From JANLQX01 sp031406385 (lineage in GTDB: Bacteria > Actinomycetota > Acidimicrobiia > Acidimicrobiales > JANYDT01): a stretch of 12,612 nucleotides of DNA. The notes beneath the pieces were generated by a model. That model ran no database searches. It worked only from the letters and a program-made list of their open reading frames with translations, and had not been told where the DNA came from. The DNA lies in contig JANOHI010000193.1 of the NCBI GenBank assembly GCA_031406385.1, positions 1 to 12,612 on the forward strand. Reading direction: 5' to 3'. The translations under genes were made by a program, and so were the position numbers. Below, in pieces: positions 6,557-12,612 of the stretch (its first letter is position 1; every line of letters begins with the position of its first letter).

Positions 6557-8149
6557 TCAATCCATTATTCCGGTGCGGATGGAGTCGAGCACCCAGTCCG
6601 GGTGTTGTTCGACGAGGCGATCGAGCCAGCGGGGGCTTTCGAAGAGCGCCAGCATCTTGCCCTTCGACCCGATCAGCACTTCGAGTCCCGGCGTGCCCCG
6701 CATCTTGTCGGCGGTCTCGCGATCGGTGAGCCGAGCGATGCGCTCGCGGGTTGCCCCGAACTCGACCGGCGAGTTGAACTCGTTCGCGAGACGGTGTGAG
6801 AACACCTCGAACTGCATCTGACCGACAGCGCCGAGCACCGGCGTGGGATCGCCCTCGCGGTGCATCACCTGCACGACACCTTCTTCGCCGAGTTGTTCGA
6901 GTCCCTTCTTGAACTGCTTCTGCTTCGACACGTCCCGTGGACGCACGCTGGCGAAGAGCTCAGGAGCGAACGTGGGGATCGGCGGGTACACGACGGATTG
7001 GTCGACGTAGAGCGAGTCGCCGATGTTCACGTCGGTCGCATTCACAAGGGCGACAATGTCGCCGGGAAACGCAAGTTCCACGGTGTCACGATCCTGCCCG
7101 AACACGGTGGCCGCGTATTTCGTTGCGAAGGGCTTCCCGGTGCGGCCGAGCGTGACGGTCATGCCGCGCTCGAAGCAGCCCGACTGCACTCGAACGAACG
7201 CCACCCGATCACGATGGTTCGGGTTCATGTTCGCCTGCACCTTGAACGCGAATGCGGAGAACGGCGAATCGAGAGGACGAAAAGTTCCGGCCACATCGTC
7301 TCGTGGTGTCGGTGACGGAGCGAGATCGACAACGGCGTCGAGCAGTTGGCGAATGCCGAAGTTGGTGATGGCCGAGCCGAAGAATGTCGGCGTGGTCTCA
7401 CCGGCAAGAAACGACTTCTGGTCGACGTCGGCGCCGATCTCCGTCATCAGACCGGAGCCCTCCAGCGCAGCAGTCCAGACCGGGCCTTCCTCCACCTCAG
7501 CGACGGCAGGATCGACGATTTGCTCCTCGGCCATCTTGGCGCCGCGAGCACTCCGGGAGAAGCGAATGAAGCGTCCGGTGCTGCGTTCGATGACCCCGCG
7601 GAAGTCACCGGCGATACCGACCGGCCACGTGGCTGGTGTGCAACGCAGTTTGATCTTGCTCTCGATCTCGTCGATCAGGTCGAGAGCGTCGAGGCCGGGG
7701 CGGTCGAACTTGTTGATGAACGTGATGATCGGGAGCTGCCGGGACCGGCAGACCTCGAAGAGCTTCAACGTCTGTGGCTCGATGCCCTTGGCGGCGTCGA
7801 GCACCATGATGACGGCGTCGGCGGCGGCGAGCACCCGGAAGGTGTCCTCGGAGAAGTCACGGTGGCCGGGGGTGTCGAGCAGGTTGATCACGTGGTCGCG
7901 GTAGGCGAACTGCAGCACCGTCGAGGTGATCGAGATGCCGCGCTGCTGCTCCATGTCCATCCAGTCCGACGTGGCGCGCCGGCGATCCGAACGCGCTTTC
8001 ACTGCGCCGGCTTCCTGGACGGCACCGGCGTAGAGGAGGAACTTCTCCGTGAGGGTCGTCTTGCCGGCGTCGGGATGGCTGATGATGGCGAACGTGCGCC
8101 GACGGCTGGCCTCGCCGACGATGTCGTGTTCGGACTTCTCTGTGCTCAT
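6557..8149 (-). CDS. prfC: Peptide chain release factor 3 (RF3), 530 aa
   Basis: Translation GTPase that recycles class-I release factors RF1/RF2 from the ribosome after termination. GTPase motifs: G1 SHPDAGKT (residues 24-31), effector/G2 region around QQRGISITST (68-77), G3 DTPGH (92-96) and G4 NKFD (146-149). RF3-specific stretches include KARSDRRRATSDWMDMEQQRG, ATWPVGIAGDFRGV and, near the end, LGAVGQMQFEVFSHRLANEF. The 530-residue length matches E. coli RF3 (529). ATG 8149 was chosen: it gives the family's standard N-terminus (EASRRRTFAIISHPDAG), while the open frame upstream has no family resemblance. The stop lies 24 bases from the vapBC scar, which points towards it. It appears monocistronic; the upstream regulator gene is separated by 187 bases. 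Complete, with no odd residues. Confidence 0.97.
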   Translation of the reverse strand: MSTEKSEHDIVGEASRRRTFAIISHPDAGKTTLTEKFLLYAGAVQEAGAVKARSDRRRATSDWMDMEQQRGISITSTVLQFAYRDHVINLLDTPGHRDFSEDTFRVLAAADAVIMVLDAAKGIEPQTLKLFEVCRSRQLPIITFINKFDRPGLDALDLIDEIESKIKLRCTPATWPVGIAGDFRGVIERSTGRFIRFSRSARGAKMAEEQIVDPAVAEVEEGPVWTAALEGSGLMTEIGADVDQKSFLAGETTPTFFGSAITNFGIRQLLDAVVDLAPSPTPRDDVAGTFRPLDSPFSAFAFKVQANMNPNHRDRVAFVRVQSGCFERGMTVTLGRTGKPFATKYAATVFGQDRDTVELAFPGDIVALVNATDVNIGDSLYVDQSVVYPPIPTFAPELFASVRPRDVSKQKQFKKGLEQLGEEGVVQVMHREGDPTPVLGAVGQMQFEVFSHRLANEFNSPVEFGATRERIARLTDRETADKMRGTPGLEVLIGSKGKMLALFESPRWLDRLVEQHPDWVLDSIRTGIMD

Positions 8150-8336
8150 CGGGCGATCTTCACGCTTCTCATCAGGGGTTGCCGCGGCTTTCGCCCAAGA
8201 AGGGCAGAACAGTCTCTCACCGCCAGGTTCCACCGAGAAGCTTCCCGTCCCGGGCGTACCCCGGGCCGCCATGCCGGTCGAAATGAGAAGCCTTCAACAC
8301 CTCATGGACCATCAGGGCTTTGCGACCCTCGGCCGG
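8150..8336. other. Intergenic region between the LuxR-type gene and prfC
   Basis: 187 bases between two minus-strand genes, so it should contain the regulator's terminator and the prfC promoter. I see a GC-rich stem CCCGGG (8249-8254) with CCCGGG (8260-8265) around CGTAC, and a small GCCC/GGGC stem (8193-8205). No T-run, convincing -10/-35 pair or tRNA was found. Confidence 0.4.
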
Positions 8337-11153
8337 TCAGGTTGCGGTGGAGAGCGCAGCGGCGAGTTGGACGCGGTTCTTCACGCCTAGTTTGGTGAAG
8401 ACGTGGGTCAGGTGTGCTTCTGCCGTACGCGCGCTGATGAACAGCCGTGCGCCGATCTCGCGATTCGTGAGGCCATCTGCGGCGAGGCGGGCAACAAGCT
8501 TTTCCGTTTCGCTCAGCTCCGACCGTGACCGCTGCCTCGTCGGACGAAGGTTCACGCCAATCGTGCGGGCGAGGGCGCGTAGTTCGTTGCTCGCAACTGG
8601 CGCATTCAGCGCATCGAAGCCTTTGATGGCTTCACGAATCGCTTGCTCCGCAGCCTTGGCAGGGGCGAGTTGGGTGTCGAGCGCAGCGGCGTCACGCCGG
8701 GTCCACATCCCACTCAAAACGTTGCCGGTGCAATCGAGCTCAACGGCGACCGAACGAAGAGCATGGGCATCGCGTGCAACGAGCGCGGCAGCGCGACGCA
8801 ACACAATCCCGTTTCGCTTGGTCGGCGAAGCGTTGTGTCGAGCCTCGAGAGTGTTGACGACGTCAGTTGCCACCTCCGGCTTCCTGTCGACTGCCAAACG
8901 CACGAGATCCGCAGCCATGACCACGGCGCCGGTTGCTCCACCTATCAGGCTCCACACCAGATGCATGAGATCAAATGCTTCGTCGACGCGTCCTACGCCT
9001 TCGTACACCCCGGCAATCAGCCAGGCGACGAGATCGGCAATGGCGACCTGGGCGCCGGAGTCCCACATCTCTTGCGCGGCGCGATCGACGAGCTTCACGG
9101 CAGCGGTTGGATCACCGCGGAGCCAGGTGACATATCCGACGATGGCTCTCGTGGCCGGAGTCGGGTGATTCGGGCACCAGTCGTCGACCAGTTCATTGGT
9201 GAGCGCGGCGAGTCGAAGCGCTTCGTCGAGATTGCCGCCGATGAGGTGGAACACGGCAAGACAGGGCAGAAGATAGAGCCGCGGCATCAGGTGACCCGAC
9301 GCTGTGCAGATGTCGATTCCATCGGAGCAGATGCGCATCGCCTCATCGAGTTCACCGAGCGACACGAGGACCAGCGATGCAGTCAGGTGCGGGGTGATGA
9401 GCATTGCCCACGGCCCATTCGACGGTGCGAACCACGCCAGGGACTCGTCGACCTGAGCACGAGCCTCGGCTGCGTCGAGGTCCACGAGAGCGGCGAGCGC
9501 AAGCGTCTCGTGGGCTCGGCTCCGGGCGCTTCGATTGCCCGACGCAATCGCCTCCGCAATGGCCTCGTTGGCGAGGGCTTTGGCTCCGACGATGTCACCC
9601 GTGTAGAGAACAATGAGGGCTTTCCCGGCAAGCGAGTCGGCCGCCACCGACGCGTCACGGTGGCCTGACCCGCCGAGACCGACCAGAGACTGCACGGCGT
9701 CGAACTGCTCGATCGCGGCTGGTGCATGAGCAGGTCCGCGCAGTGCAAGGACCGCTGCGAGCACGCCGCGCGCCGCAGTTTCAGCGTGTGGATCAACTGG
9801 GGTGGAACGGTCGTCCAGAAGTGACCGACACAGCAGCTCGGCTTCACTATGCCGGCCGCCGAGAAGGTAGAGCGTGGCCAGCGAAATCCGGCGTGCCGTT
9901 GCCGCATCGCCGGGCGGCGACAAGCGGACGGCGCGATCCAGGAGACTCATCGCCGTCGGCAGCGAGGTCGCCTGCGCGTCCGTTGCGGCACGGGTCAGCC
10001 ACATTGCGGCGTGCTCATCAGCGGTCGGCGGAGCGCCGACGCCAATCGCCGCGCGGACGTAGTGCTCGGCAACCCGCTGAATTGGTACCCCGCGCCCGGC
10101 CAGCACTGAGGCGATGTGACGATGCATGGCTTGACGCAGGGCCGGCGGCTGGTCGTCGCGGATGCAGTCCCCGACGAGGGCGTGGCTGAAGCGCAGCTCG
10201 TGGCGTTCAGCAGCGAGGATTCCTGCCTGGAGAGTTGTCCGAAGTTCAGCGACAACGTCAAGGACCGGACGATCAGCGATCTCGGCCAGCTCGTCGACCG
10301 AGAACCGCGAGCCGAGGAGTGAGGCCAACCCAAGGAGCTGGCGCTCCGAAGTCCCGAGGGCCGCGAGGCGTGCCATTACGGCAACACGTAGAGAACTCGG
10401 AATAGACGCGACCTCGTCGGTCTGCTGTCCAGCAGCATCGGAGCTTCCAGTTTGCGCCGCCTCAGTCCCACGTCGGGCCTCGTCGCGGACATAGCGAAGG
10501 AGTTCTGTGACAAAGAGCGCATTCCCGCCTGAACGCTCGAACAGGAACGCCTCGTCGATCGTGGAGCGGTCCCCCAATTCCAGTTTCGTGAGCTCACGCA
10601 CCTCTTCTGCCGTGAGATCCTCGAGCGAACAGTGAACAGCACCATATGTGCGCAGACGATTCACTATGGTCAGTGCGTCACCGTCGATCGGCGTGCGAAT
10701 GATGACGGCCAACGACAGCGGGACATCATTTCCGAGTGATGCCATCGTTCGAATGACCCGCCAACTCGCCGGGTCGGCCCATTGGAAGTCCTCGGCGACG
10801 ACAACGAGTGGGCGCTCACGGGCCACGCGCTCAATCTCCTCGGCGAGGCGGGCAACGAAACCGGGAGCGCCGGTGATCAGAGCGTCGCGCAGCGAGGGAT
10901 CTCCCACGAATCGAACGAGTTCGTGCACGGCAGAAAACGGTTGATCCTGGTCAAGGGCATCTGCTCGCGCCCACACAACGGAACAGGAGTCGCCCATCGC
11001 GTCAGTGACGAGTTCGATGAGCCGGGTCTTCCCCACCCCTGCCGGGCCTTCGACCACGGCAAGACGCCCGTTCGGCTTTCGAGGATCGAGCGCCGCGGCG
11101 AGGAGTCGGCGCTCTGCGAAGCGACCGACATAAGGGGAGGCGGGCGCGATCAC
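8337..11153 (-). CDS. LAL-type LuxR family ATPase regulator (938 aa)
   Basis: Large ATP-binding regulator of the LAL (MalT-like) type: an N-terminal AAA/STAND ATPase, a long helical repeat region and a C-terminal LuxR DNA-binding domain. Walker A is GPAGVGKT (residues 36-43); Walker B is LVVVAEDFQWAD (116-127). The middle (about 350-860) is Ala/Leu-rich paired helices resembling TPR repeats, the likely ligand- or partner-sensing part. The C-terminus, from LSETEKLVARLAADG (880 on) through LTNREIGARLFISARTAEAHL, is a classic LuxR helix-turn-helix. The start is GTG at 11153; a stop lies 7 codons upstream in frame and there is no alternative. AGGTGAG at 11172-11178 is about 18 bases away, too far for a normal Shine-Dalgarno, so translation may be coupled to the small upstream gene. 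Target genes are unknown; the divergent secreted-protein gene is a candidate by position only. Confidence 0.93.
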   Translation of the reverse strand: MIAPASPYVGRFAERRLLAAALDPRKPNGRLAVVEGPAGVGKTRLIELVTDAMGDSCSVVWARADALDQDQPFSAVHELVRFVGDPSLRDALITGAPGFVARLAEEIERVARERPLVVVAEDFQWADPASWRVIRTMASLGNDVPLSLAVIIRTPIDGDALTIVNRLRTYGAVHCSLEDLTAEEVRELTKLELGDRSTIDEAFLFERSGGNALFVTELLRYVRDEARRGTEAAQTGSSDAAGQQTDEVASIPSSLRVAVMARLAALGTSERQLLGLASLLGSRFSVDELAEIADRPVLDVVAELRTTLQAGILAAERHELRFSHALVGDCIRDDQPPALRQAMHRHIASVLAGRGVPIQRVAEHYVRAAIGVGAPPTADEHAAMWLTRAATDAQATSLPTAMSLLDRAVRLSPPGDAATARRISLATLYLLGGRHSEAELLCRSLLDDRSTPVDPHAETAARGVLAAVLALRGPAHAPAAIEQFDAVQSLVGLGGSGHRDASVAADSLAGKALIVLYTGDIVGAKALANEAIAEAIASGNRSARSRAHETLALAALVDLDAAEARAQVDESLAWFAPSNGPWAMLITPHLTASLVLVSLGELDEAMRICSDGIDICTASGHLMPRLYLLPCLAVFHLIGGNLDEALRLAALTNELVDDWCPNHPTPATRAIVGYVTWLRGDPTAAVKLVDRAAQEMWDSGAQVAIADLVAWLIAGVYEGVGRVDEAFDLMHLVWSLIGGATGAVVMAADLVRLAVDRKPEVATDVVNTLEARHNASPTKRNGIVLRRAAALVARDAHALRSVAVELDCTGNVLSGMWTRRDAAALDTQLAPAKAAEQAIREAIKGFDALNAPVASNELRALARTIGVNLRPTRQRSRSELSETEKLVARLAADGLTNREIGARLFISARTAEAHLTHVFTKLGVKNRVQLAAALSTAT

Positions 11154-11176
11154 AACAGTGTCGATGCTTGCTCACC

Positions 11177-11353
11177 TCAAGATGCAATGGCAAGGGCATC
11201 TTCGATCGCCGCCAGGAGCTGCATCCAACCGGAGAACGACGTGGTCACATCGGGGCCAACGAGCCGCCCGATCGGCAGTGGACCAGGGCTCAGCTCCAAC
11301 ACCAGCTGCACCGAGACGGCCGGGTCACGGCTCTGATGGGACGAATCACTCAT
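11177..11353 (-). CDS. Small protein of unknown function (58 aa)
   Basis: Not firmly recognised. The sequence reads as a folded small domain: two likely strands (VSVQLVLELS, LPIGRLVGPD) and a C-terminal amphipathic helix FSGWMQLLAAIEDALAIAS. The strand then F-x-G-W-x-x-L-L-x-A-x-E pattern resembles small hypothetical proteins I recall in Actinobacteria, but I cannot name a family. G+C at third codon positions is roughly 74 per cent, in keeping with coding sequence here. ATG 11353 was chosen over an in-frame TTG at 11395, which would put the start inside a strong palindrome. Its stop is 23 bases before the LAL regulator's GTG on the same strand, suggesting a two-gene transcript with coupled translation. 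The opposite strand is also open here, so this could be a shadow, but that frame has no recognisable content before 11456. Confidence 0.55.
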   Translation of the reverse strand: MSDSSHQSRDPAVSVQLVLELSPGPLPIGRLVGPDVTTSFSGWMQLLAAIEDALAIAS

Positions 11354-11382
11354 GAAGCCATCGTCGGGGTTCCCGAGCAAAA

Positions 11383-11425
11383 CCACATCGGGCAAACCCC
11401 GAGTCTCGGGGGGTCCCGGATGTGG
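11383..11425. promoter_or_regulatory. Nested inverted repeat in the divergent intergenic region
   Basis: Outer arms CCACATC (11383-11389) and GATGTGG (11419-11425), middle GGG (11390-11392) and CCC (11415-11417), inner CCCCGAG (11397-11403) and CTCGGGG (11405-11411) around a single T. The structure lies between the divergent small gene (-) and secreted-protein gene (+). It may be a dyad operator for a shared regulator or a hairpin in the 5' leader of the + transcript. All base pairs were read directly; function is inference. Confidence 0.5.
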
Positions 11426-11442
11426 AGCGGCACTCGGATCCC

Positions 11443-11455
11443 GGAGAGTGTCTCC
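11443..11455 (+). promoter_or_regulatory. Ribosome-binding site within a small hairpin
   Basis: GGAGAG (11443-11448) is a good Shine-Dalgarno sequence 7 bases before ATG 11456 and fixes the start of the secreted protein. Its GGAGA (11443-11447) is exactly complementary to TCTCC (11451-11455), with a GTG loop, directly abutting the start codon. The hairpin would hide the site in the mRNA when folded. Confidence 0.6.
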
Positions 11456-12226
11456 ATGCCTCTTCTCCCCCGGCGCTGTCGTGCAGTTCGTGGTGCTCTC
11501 GCTGTCGTCGGCGCCGCCGCCACAGTCACCTTCGCCCTCTGCAGTGTCGCTTCCTCACCTGTCGACGCCGCTTCGAAGAAGAAGACCACGACGATCAAGC
11601 CGCGCGGTCCCGTGGCCGGCGGGGTGTGTTCACCGCTGGGCTCCCGAGCCCCAGGCGCCGCCCTCGACTGCATCAAAGTCGGAACCAAGCTGCAGTGGCA
11701 GCCACGCGGCGTGAAACTCAACCCGTTCCGGGTAGGTGACACTTTTGCGTGGACGCAGTCATCGAACCAGCGCAATCCCGGCGCCCTCATCAGTTCCCGC
11801 ACCATCACCGTGACGGAGTATCTGCCCGATGCATCGGGATGGGTTTCGCAGTGGGCCGACAACCAGCCGAACGACATCTTCGACGCCGCCAAGGGCGTAA
11901 GCGTGCGGGGTGTCCGGGTCAACTACACGCTGGTCGACGCGACCGACGCGTCGTCTCGCAACCTCGGTTCGCTCACCACCCTGTGGCTCGGCGACGACCG
12001 TGAGGCGGGCTGTTGTACCCAAGGCATCCTGCAGTGGGGATCGAATACACCCGCCGAAGCAATCGACGCGTACACCAGCCTGGCGGATGGCCAATCCCGC
12101 AGCGGCGTGGTCGTGTTCGCCCGACCCGATGAAGCCCTCGGGCCACGACCCCTCCTGCGTCTGTCGTGGAATGACGCCGCAACAGGACGCATCAGCGCCG
12201 TCTTCTTCGAGGTCGTCCCCCGCTAG
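11456..12226 (+). CDS. Secreted protein of unknown function (256 aa)
   Basis: Function unknown. The N-terminus is a Sec-type signal peptide: basic MPLLPRRCRAVR, hydrophobic core about residues 13-34, and a likely cleavage near VDA-A (38/39). No lipobox is formed around Cys29. After a Lys/Thr-rich stretch (KKKTTTIKPRG, 41-51) comes a short Cys-pair module, Cys58...Cys72-IKVGTKLQWQPRG, of a kind I recall at the start of exported proteins in Acidimicrobiia. The rest is beta-rich (VGDTFAWTQSSNQRNPG, RTITVTEYLP, GVRVNYTLVDA) and contains Cys-Cys in EAGCCTQG; a Telokin/DUF4352-like immunoglobulin fold is possible but unproven. ATG 11456 was chosen for its Shine-Dalgarno sequence and because it starts the signal peptide exactly. 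The gene stops at TAG 12224-12226, but the frame stays open with a Thr-rich tail. It is divergent from the small gene/LAL regulator pair. Confidence 0.85.
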   Translation: MPLLPRRCRAVRGALAVVGAAATVTFALCSVASSPVDAASKKKTTTIKPRGPVAGGVCSPLGSRAPGAALDCIKVGTKLQWQPRGVKLNPFRVGDTFAWTQSSNQRNPGALISSRTITVTEYLPDASGWVSQWADNQPNDIFDAAKGVSVRGVRVNYTLVDATDASSRNLGSLTTLWLGDDREAGCCTQGILQWGSNTPAEAIDAYTSLADGQSRSGVVVFARPDEALGPRPLLRLSWNDAATGRISAVFFEVVPR

Positions 12227-12361
12227 GCCAAGGCCGACAACGAAGCCGGCAGTTGCGACGATCTGCCGACGACAGTTCGGGTCGCCATCACAACGACGGT
12301 GGGCGTCACAACGACGGTTGCGCCCACCGTCGCCCCACCAGCACCGGCAACCGAACTCTAG
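12227..12361 (+). other. In-frame Thr/Val/Pro-rich open tail after the TAG stop
   Basis: Beyond TAG 12224-12226 the same frame continues for 44 codons to a second TAG (12359-12361). It reads AKADNEAGSCDDLPTTVRVA, then ITTTVGVTTTVAPTV and APPAPATEL. This low-complexity Thr/Val/Ala/Pro composition is typical of surface-protein tails, and the repeat TCACAACGACGGT (12288-12300 and 12306-12318) encodes two TTTV units 18 bases apart. It looks like a former C-terminus cut off by a nonsense mutation, or one reached by readthrough. A 12-base inverted repeat (12294-12305 with 12321-12332) lies inside it and could instead act as a terminator. Confidence 0.55.
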
Positions 12362-12368
12362 AGTCCGG

Positions 12369-12415
12369 GAGAGTGTGCCCTCGGTCGCTTCCGAAGCGAC
12401 TCAGGCTGCACTCTC
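12369..12415. terminator. Nested stem-loop between convergent genes; candidate bidirectional terminator
   Basis: Outer stem GAGAGTG (12369-12375) with CACTCTC (12409-12415), middle GCC (12377-12379) with GGC (12404-12406), inner GTCGCTT (12384-12390) with AAGCGAC (12394-12400) around CCG. It lies between the + secreted-protein gene and a - gene ending at 12424, the right place for a two-way terminator. No T-run follows on either strand, so the mechanism is uncertain. Confidence 0.55.
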
Positions 12416-12423
12416 ACCAGGAT

Positions 12424-12612
12424 CTAGTCGGCAGCGAGGAGGAGATACAGCTTCTTGCGAGCGTCCTTCACGATCTCCGCTGCGGCCTCGATCTGTTCCG
12501 GGTTGCCGGCGCTCGCGACCTGCTTCAAGGCGATAGCCAGACCCTTCATCGATTCGAAGAGCGTGCCCGCCTGCGATCGACCGCGGCCGTCTCGGGTCCA
12601 TGGGTTCTCTTC
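12424..12612 (-). CDS. Unrecognised protein, C-terminal 62 residues (5' end outside window)
   Basis: Not recognised. On the minus strand the frame is open from the right edge to TAG (complement of 12424-12426). The visible part begins EENPWTRDGRGRSQAGTLFE, continues SMKGLAIALKQVASAGNPEQ and ends IEAAAEIVKDARKKLYLLLAAD. A flexible Gly/Arg stretch is followed by two amphipathic Ala/Lys/Glu-rich helices joined at GNPEQ. No catalytic motif, signal or membrane segment is visible. An internal ATG (complement at 12550-12552, SMKGL) could start a very short protein, but the reading frame and protein-like composition continue upstream, so a longer gene entering from outside is preferred. It converges on the secreted-protein gene. 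Confidence 0.6.
   Translation of the reverse strand, partial: EENPWTRDGRGRSQAGTLFESMKGLAIALKQVASAGNPEQIEAAAEIVKDARKKLYLLLAAD

Noticed and set aside
8150..8336. Possible tRNA or small RNA in the gap before prfC
   Set aside because: No cloverleaf, no T-loop consensus with a matching acceptor stem; only GC-rich short stems expected at this base composition.
7346..8398. 350-codon + strand open frame opposite prfC
   Set aside because: It is antisense to the complete RF3 gene and shows shadow-type Gly/Asp/Arg composition with no domain.
8320..9668. Two + strand open frames opposite the LAL regulator (8320-9168 and 8643-9668)
   Set aside because: The minus-strand protein has intact Walker A, Walker B and LuxR HTH in one frame; the opposite frames have no recognisable content.
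12401..12601. 66-codon minus-strand open frame at the right edge
   Set aside because: It is a different frame of the same strand as the partial gene 12424-12612 and is Arg/Gly/Pro-rich without structure; the other frame is protein-like and open to the edge.
1..12612. CRISPR array, insertion sequence, integrase, phage or defence island
   Set aside because: No regularly spaced repeats, no transposase or integrase motifs and no terminal repeats with target duplications were seen; the only toxin-antitoxin trace is the decayed vapBC.

Overview
The window is a high-GC stretch whose gene content suggests an actinobacterium, possibly of the Acidimicrobiia (Ilumatobacter-like) type. The evidence is a UvrD2-type helicase with an HRDC tail, a DUF2505 protein typical of Actinobacteria, a VapBC scar of actinobacterial flavour, and a secreted protein followed by a Thr/Val/Pro-rich stretch of the kind common in that class. 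The taxonomic call is inference; no rRNA or other marker is present.

Layout. (1) 1-1536, +: the C-terminal part of a UvrD2-like DNA helicase that enters from the left edge. (2) 1640-2143, -: a DUF2505/SRPBCC-like protein, convergent with the helicase across a repeat-rich 103-base gap. (3) 2316-2534, +: a small CDGSH [2Fe-2S] protein, divergent from DUF2505 across a region holding an 18-base near-perfect inverted repeat. (4) 2606-6264, +: a three-gene carbohydrate/polyol cluster made of an SDR dehydrogenase, an FGGY kinase and an alkyl-DHAP-synthase-like FAD oxidase. The SDR appears to have lost about 21 residues, in frame, directly after its catalytic YxxxK motif. (5) 6336-6532, +: a decayed vapBC toxin-antitoxin locus with lost start, nonsense codon, large internal deletion and a frameshift. 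(6) 6557-8149, -: full-length peptide chain release factor 3. (7) 8337-11153, -: a large LAL-type (MalT-like) LuxR regulator, preceded on the same strand by a small unrecognised gene (11177-11353). (8) 11456-12226, +: a secreted protein whose frame stays open for 44 more codons of Thr/Val/Pro-rich sequence after its TAG stop. (9) 12424-12612, -: the C-terminal 62 residues of an unrecognised protein that leaves the window on the right.

Functional themes. The SDR-kinase-FAD oxidase block looks like a catabolic operon that would oxidise a polyol or sugar, phosphorylate the product and carry out a flavin-dependent step, but the substrate cannot be read from sequence and the SDR may be dead. UvrD2 (DNA repair) and RF3 (translation termination) are housekeeping genes. 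The most notable features are the degenerate loci (SDR deletion, vapBC scar, TAG before the Thr-rich tail) and several intergenic inverted repeats, two of which share a nested 7+3+7 base-pair design and flank the secreted-protein gene. No tRNA, rRNA, CRISPR array, intact insertion sequence or defence system was found.
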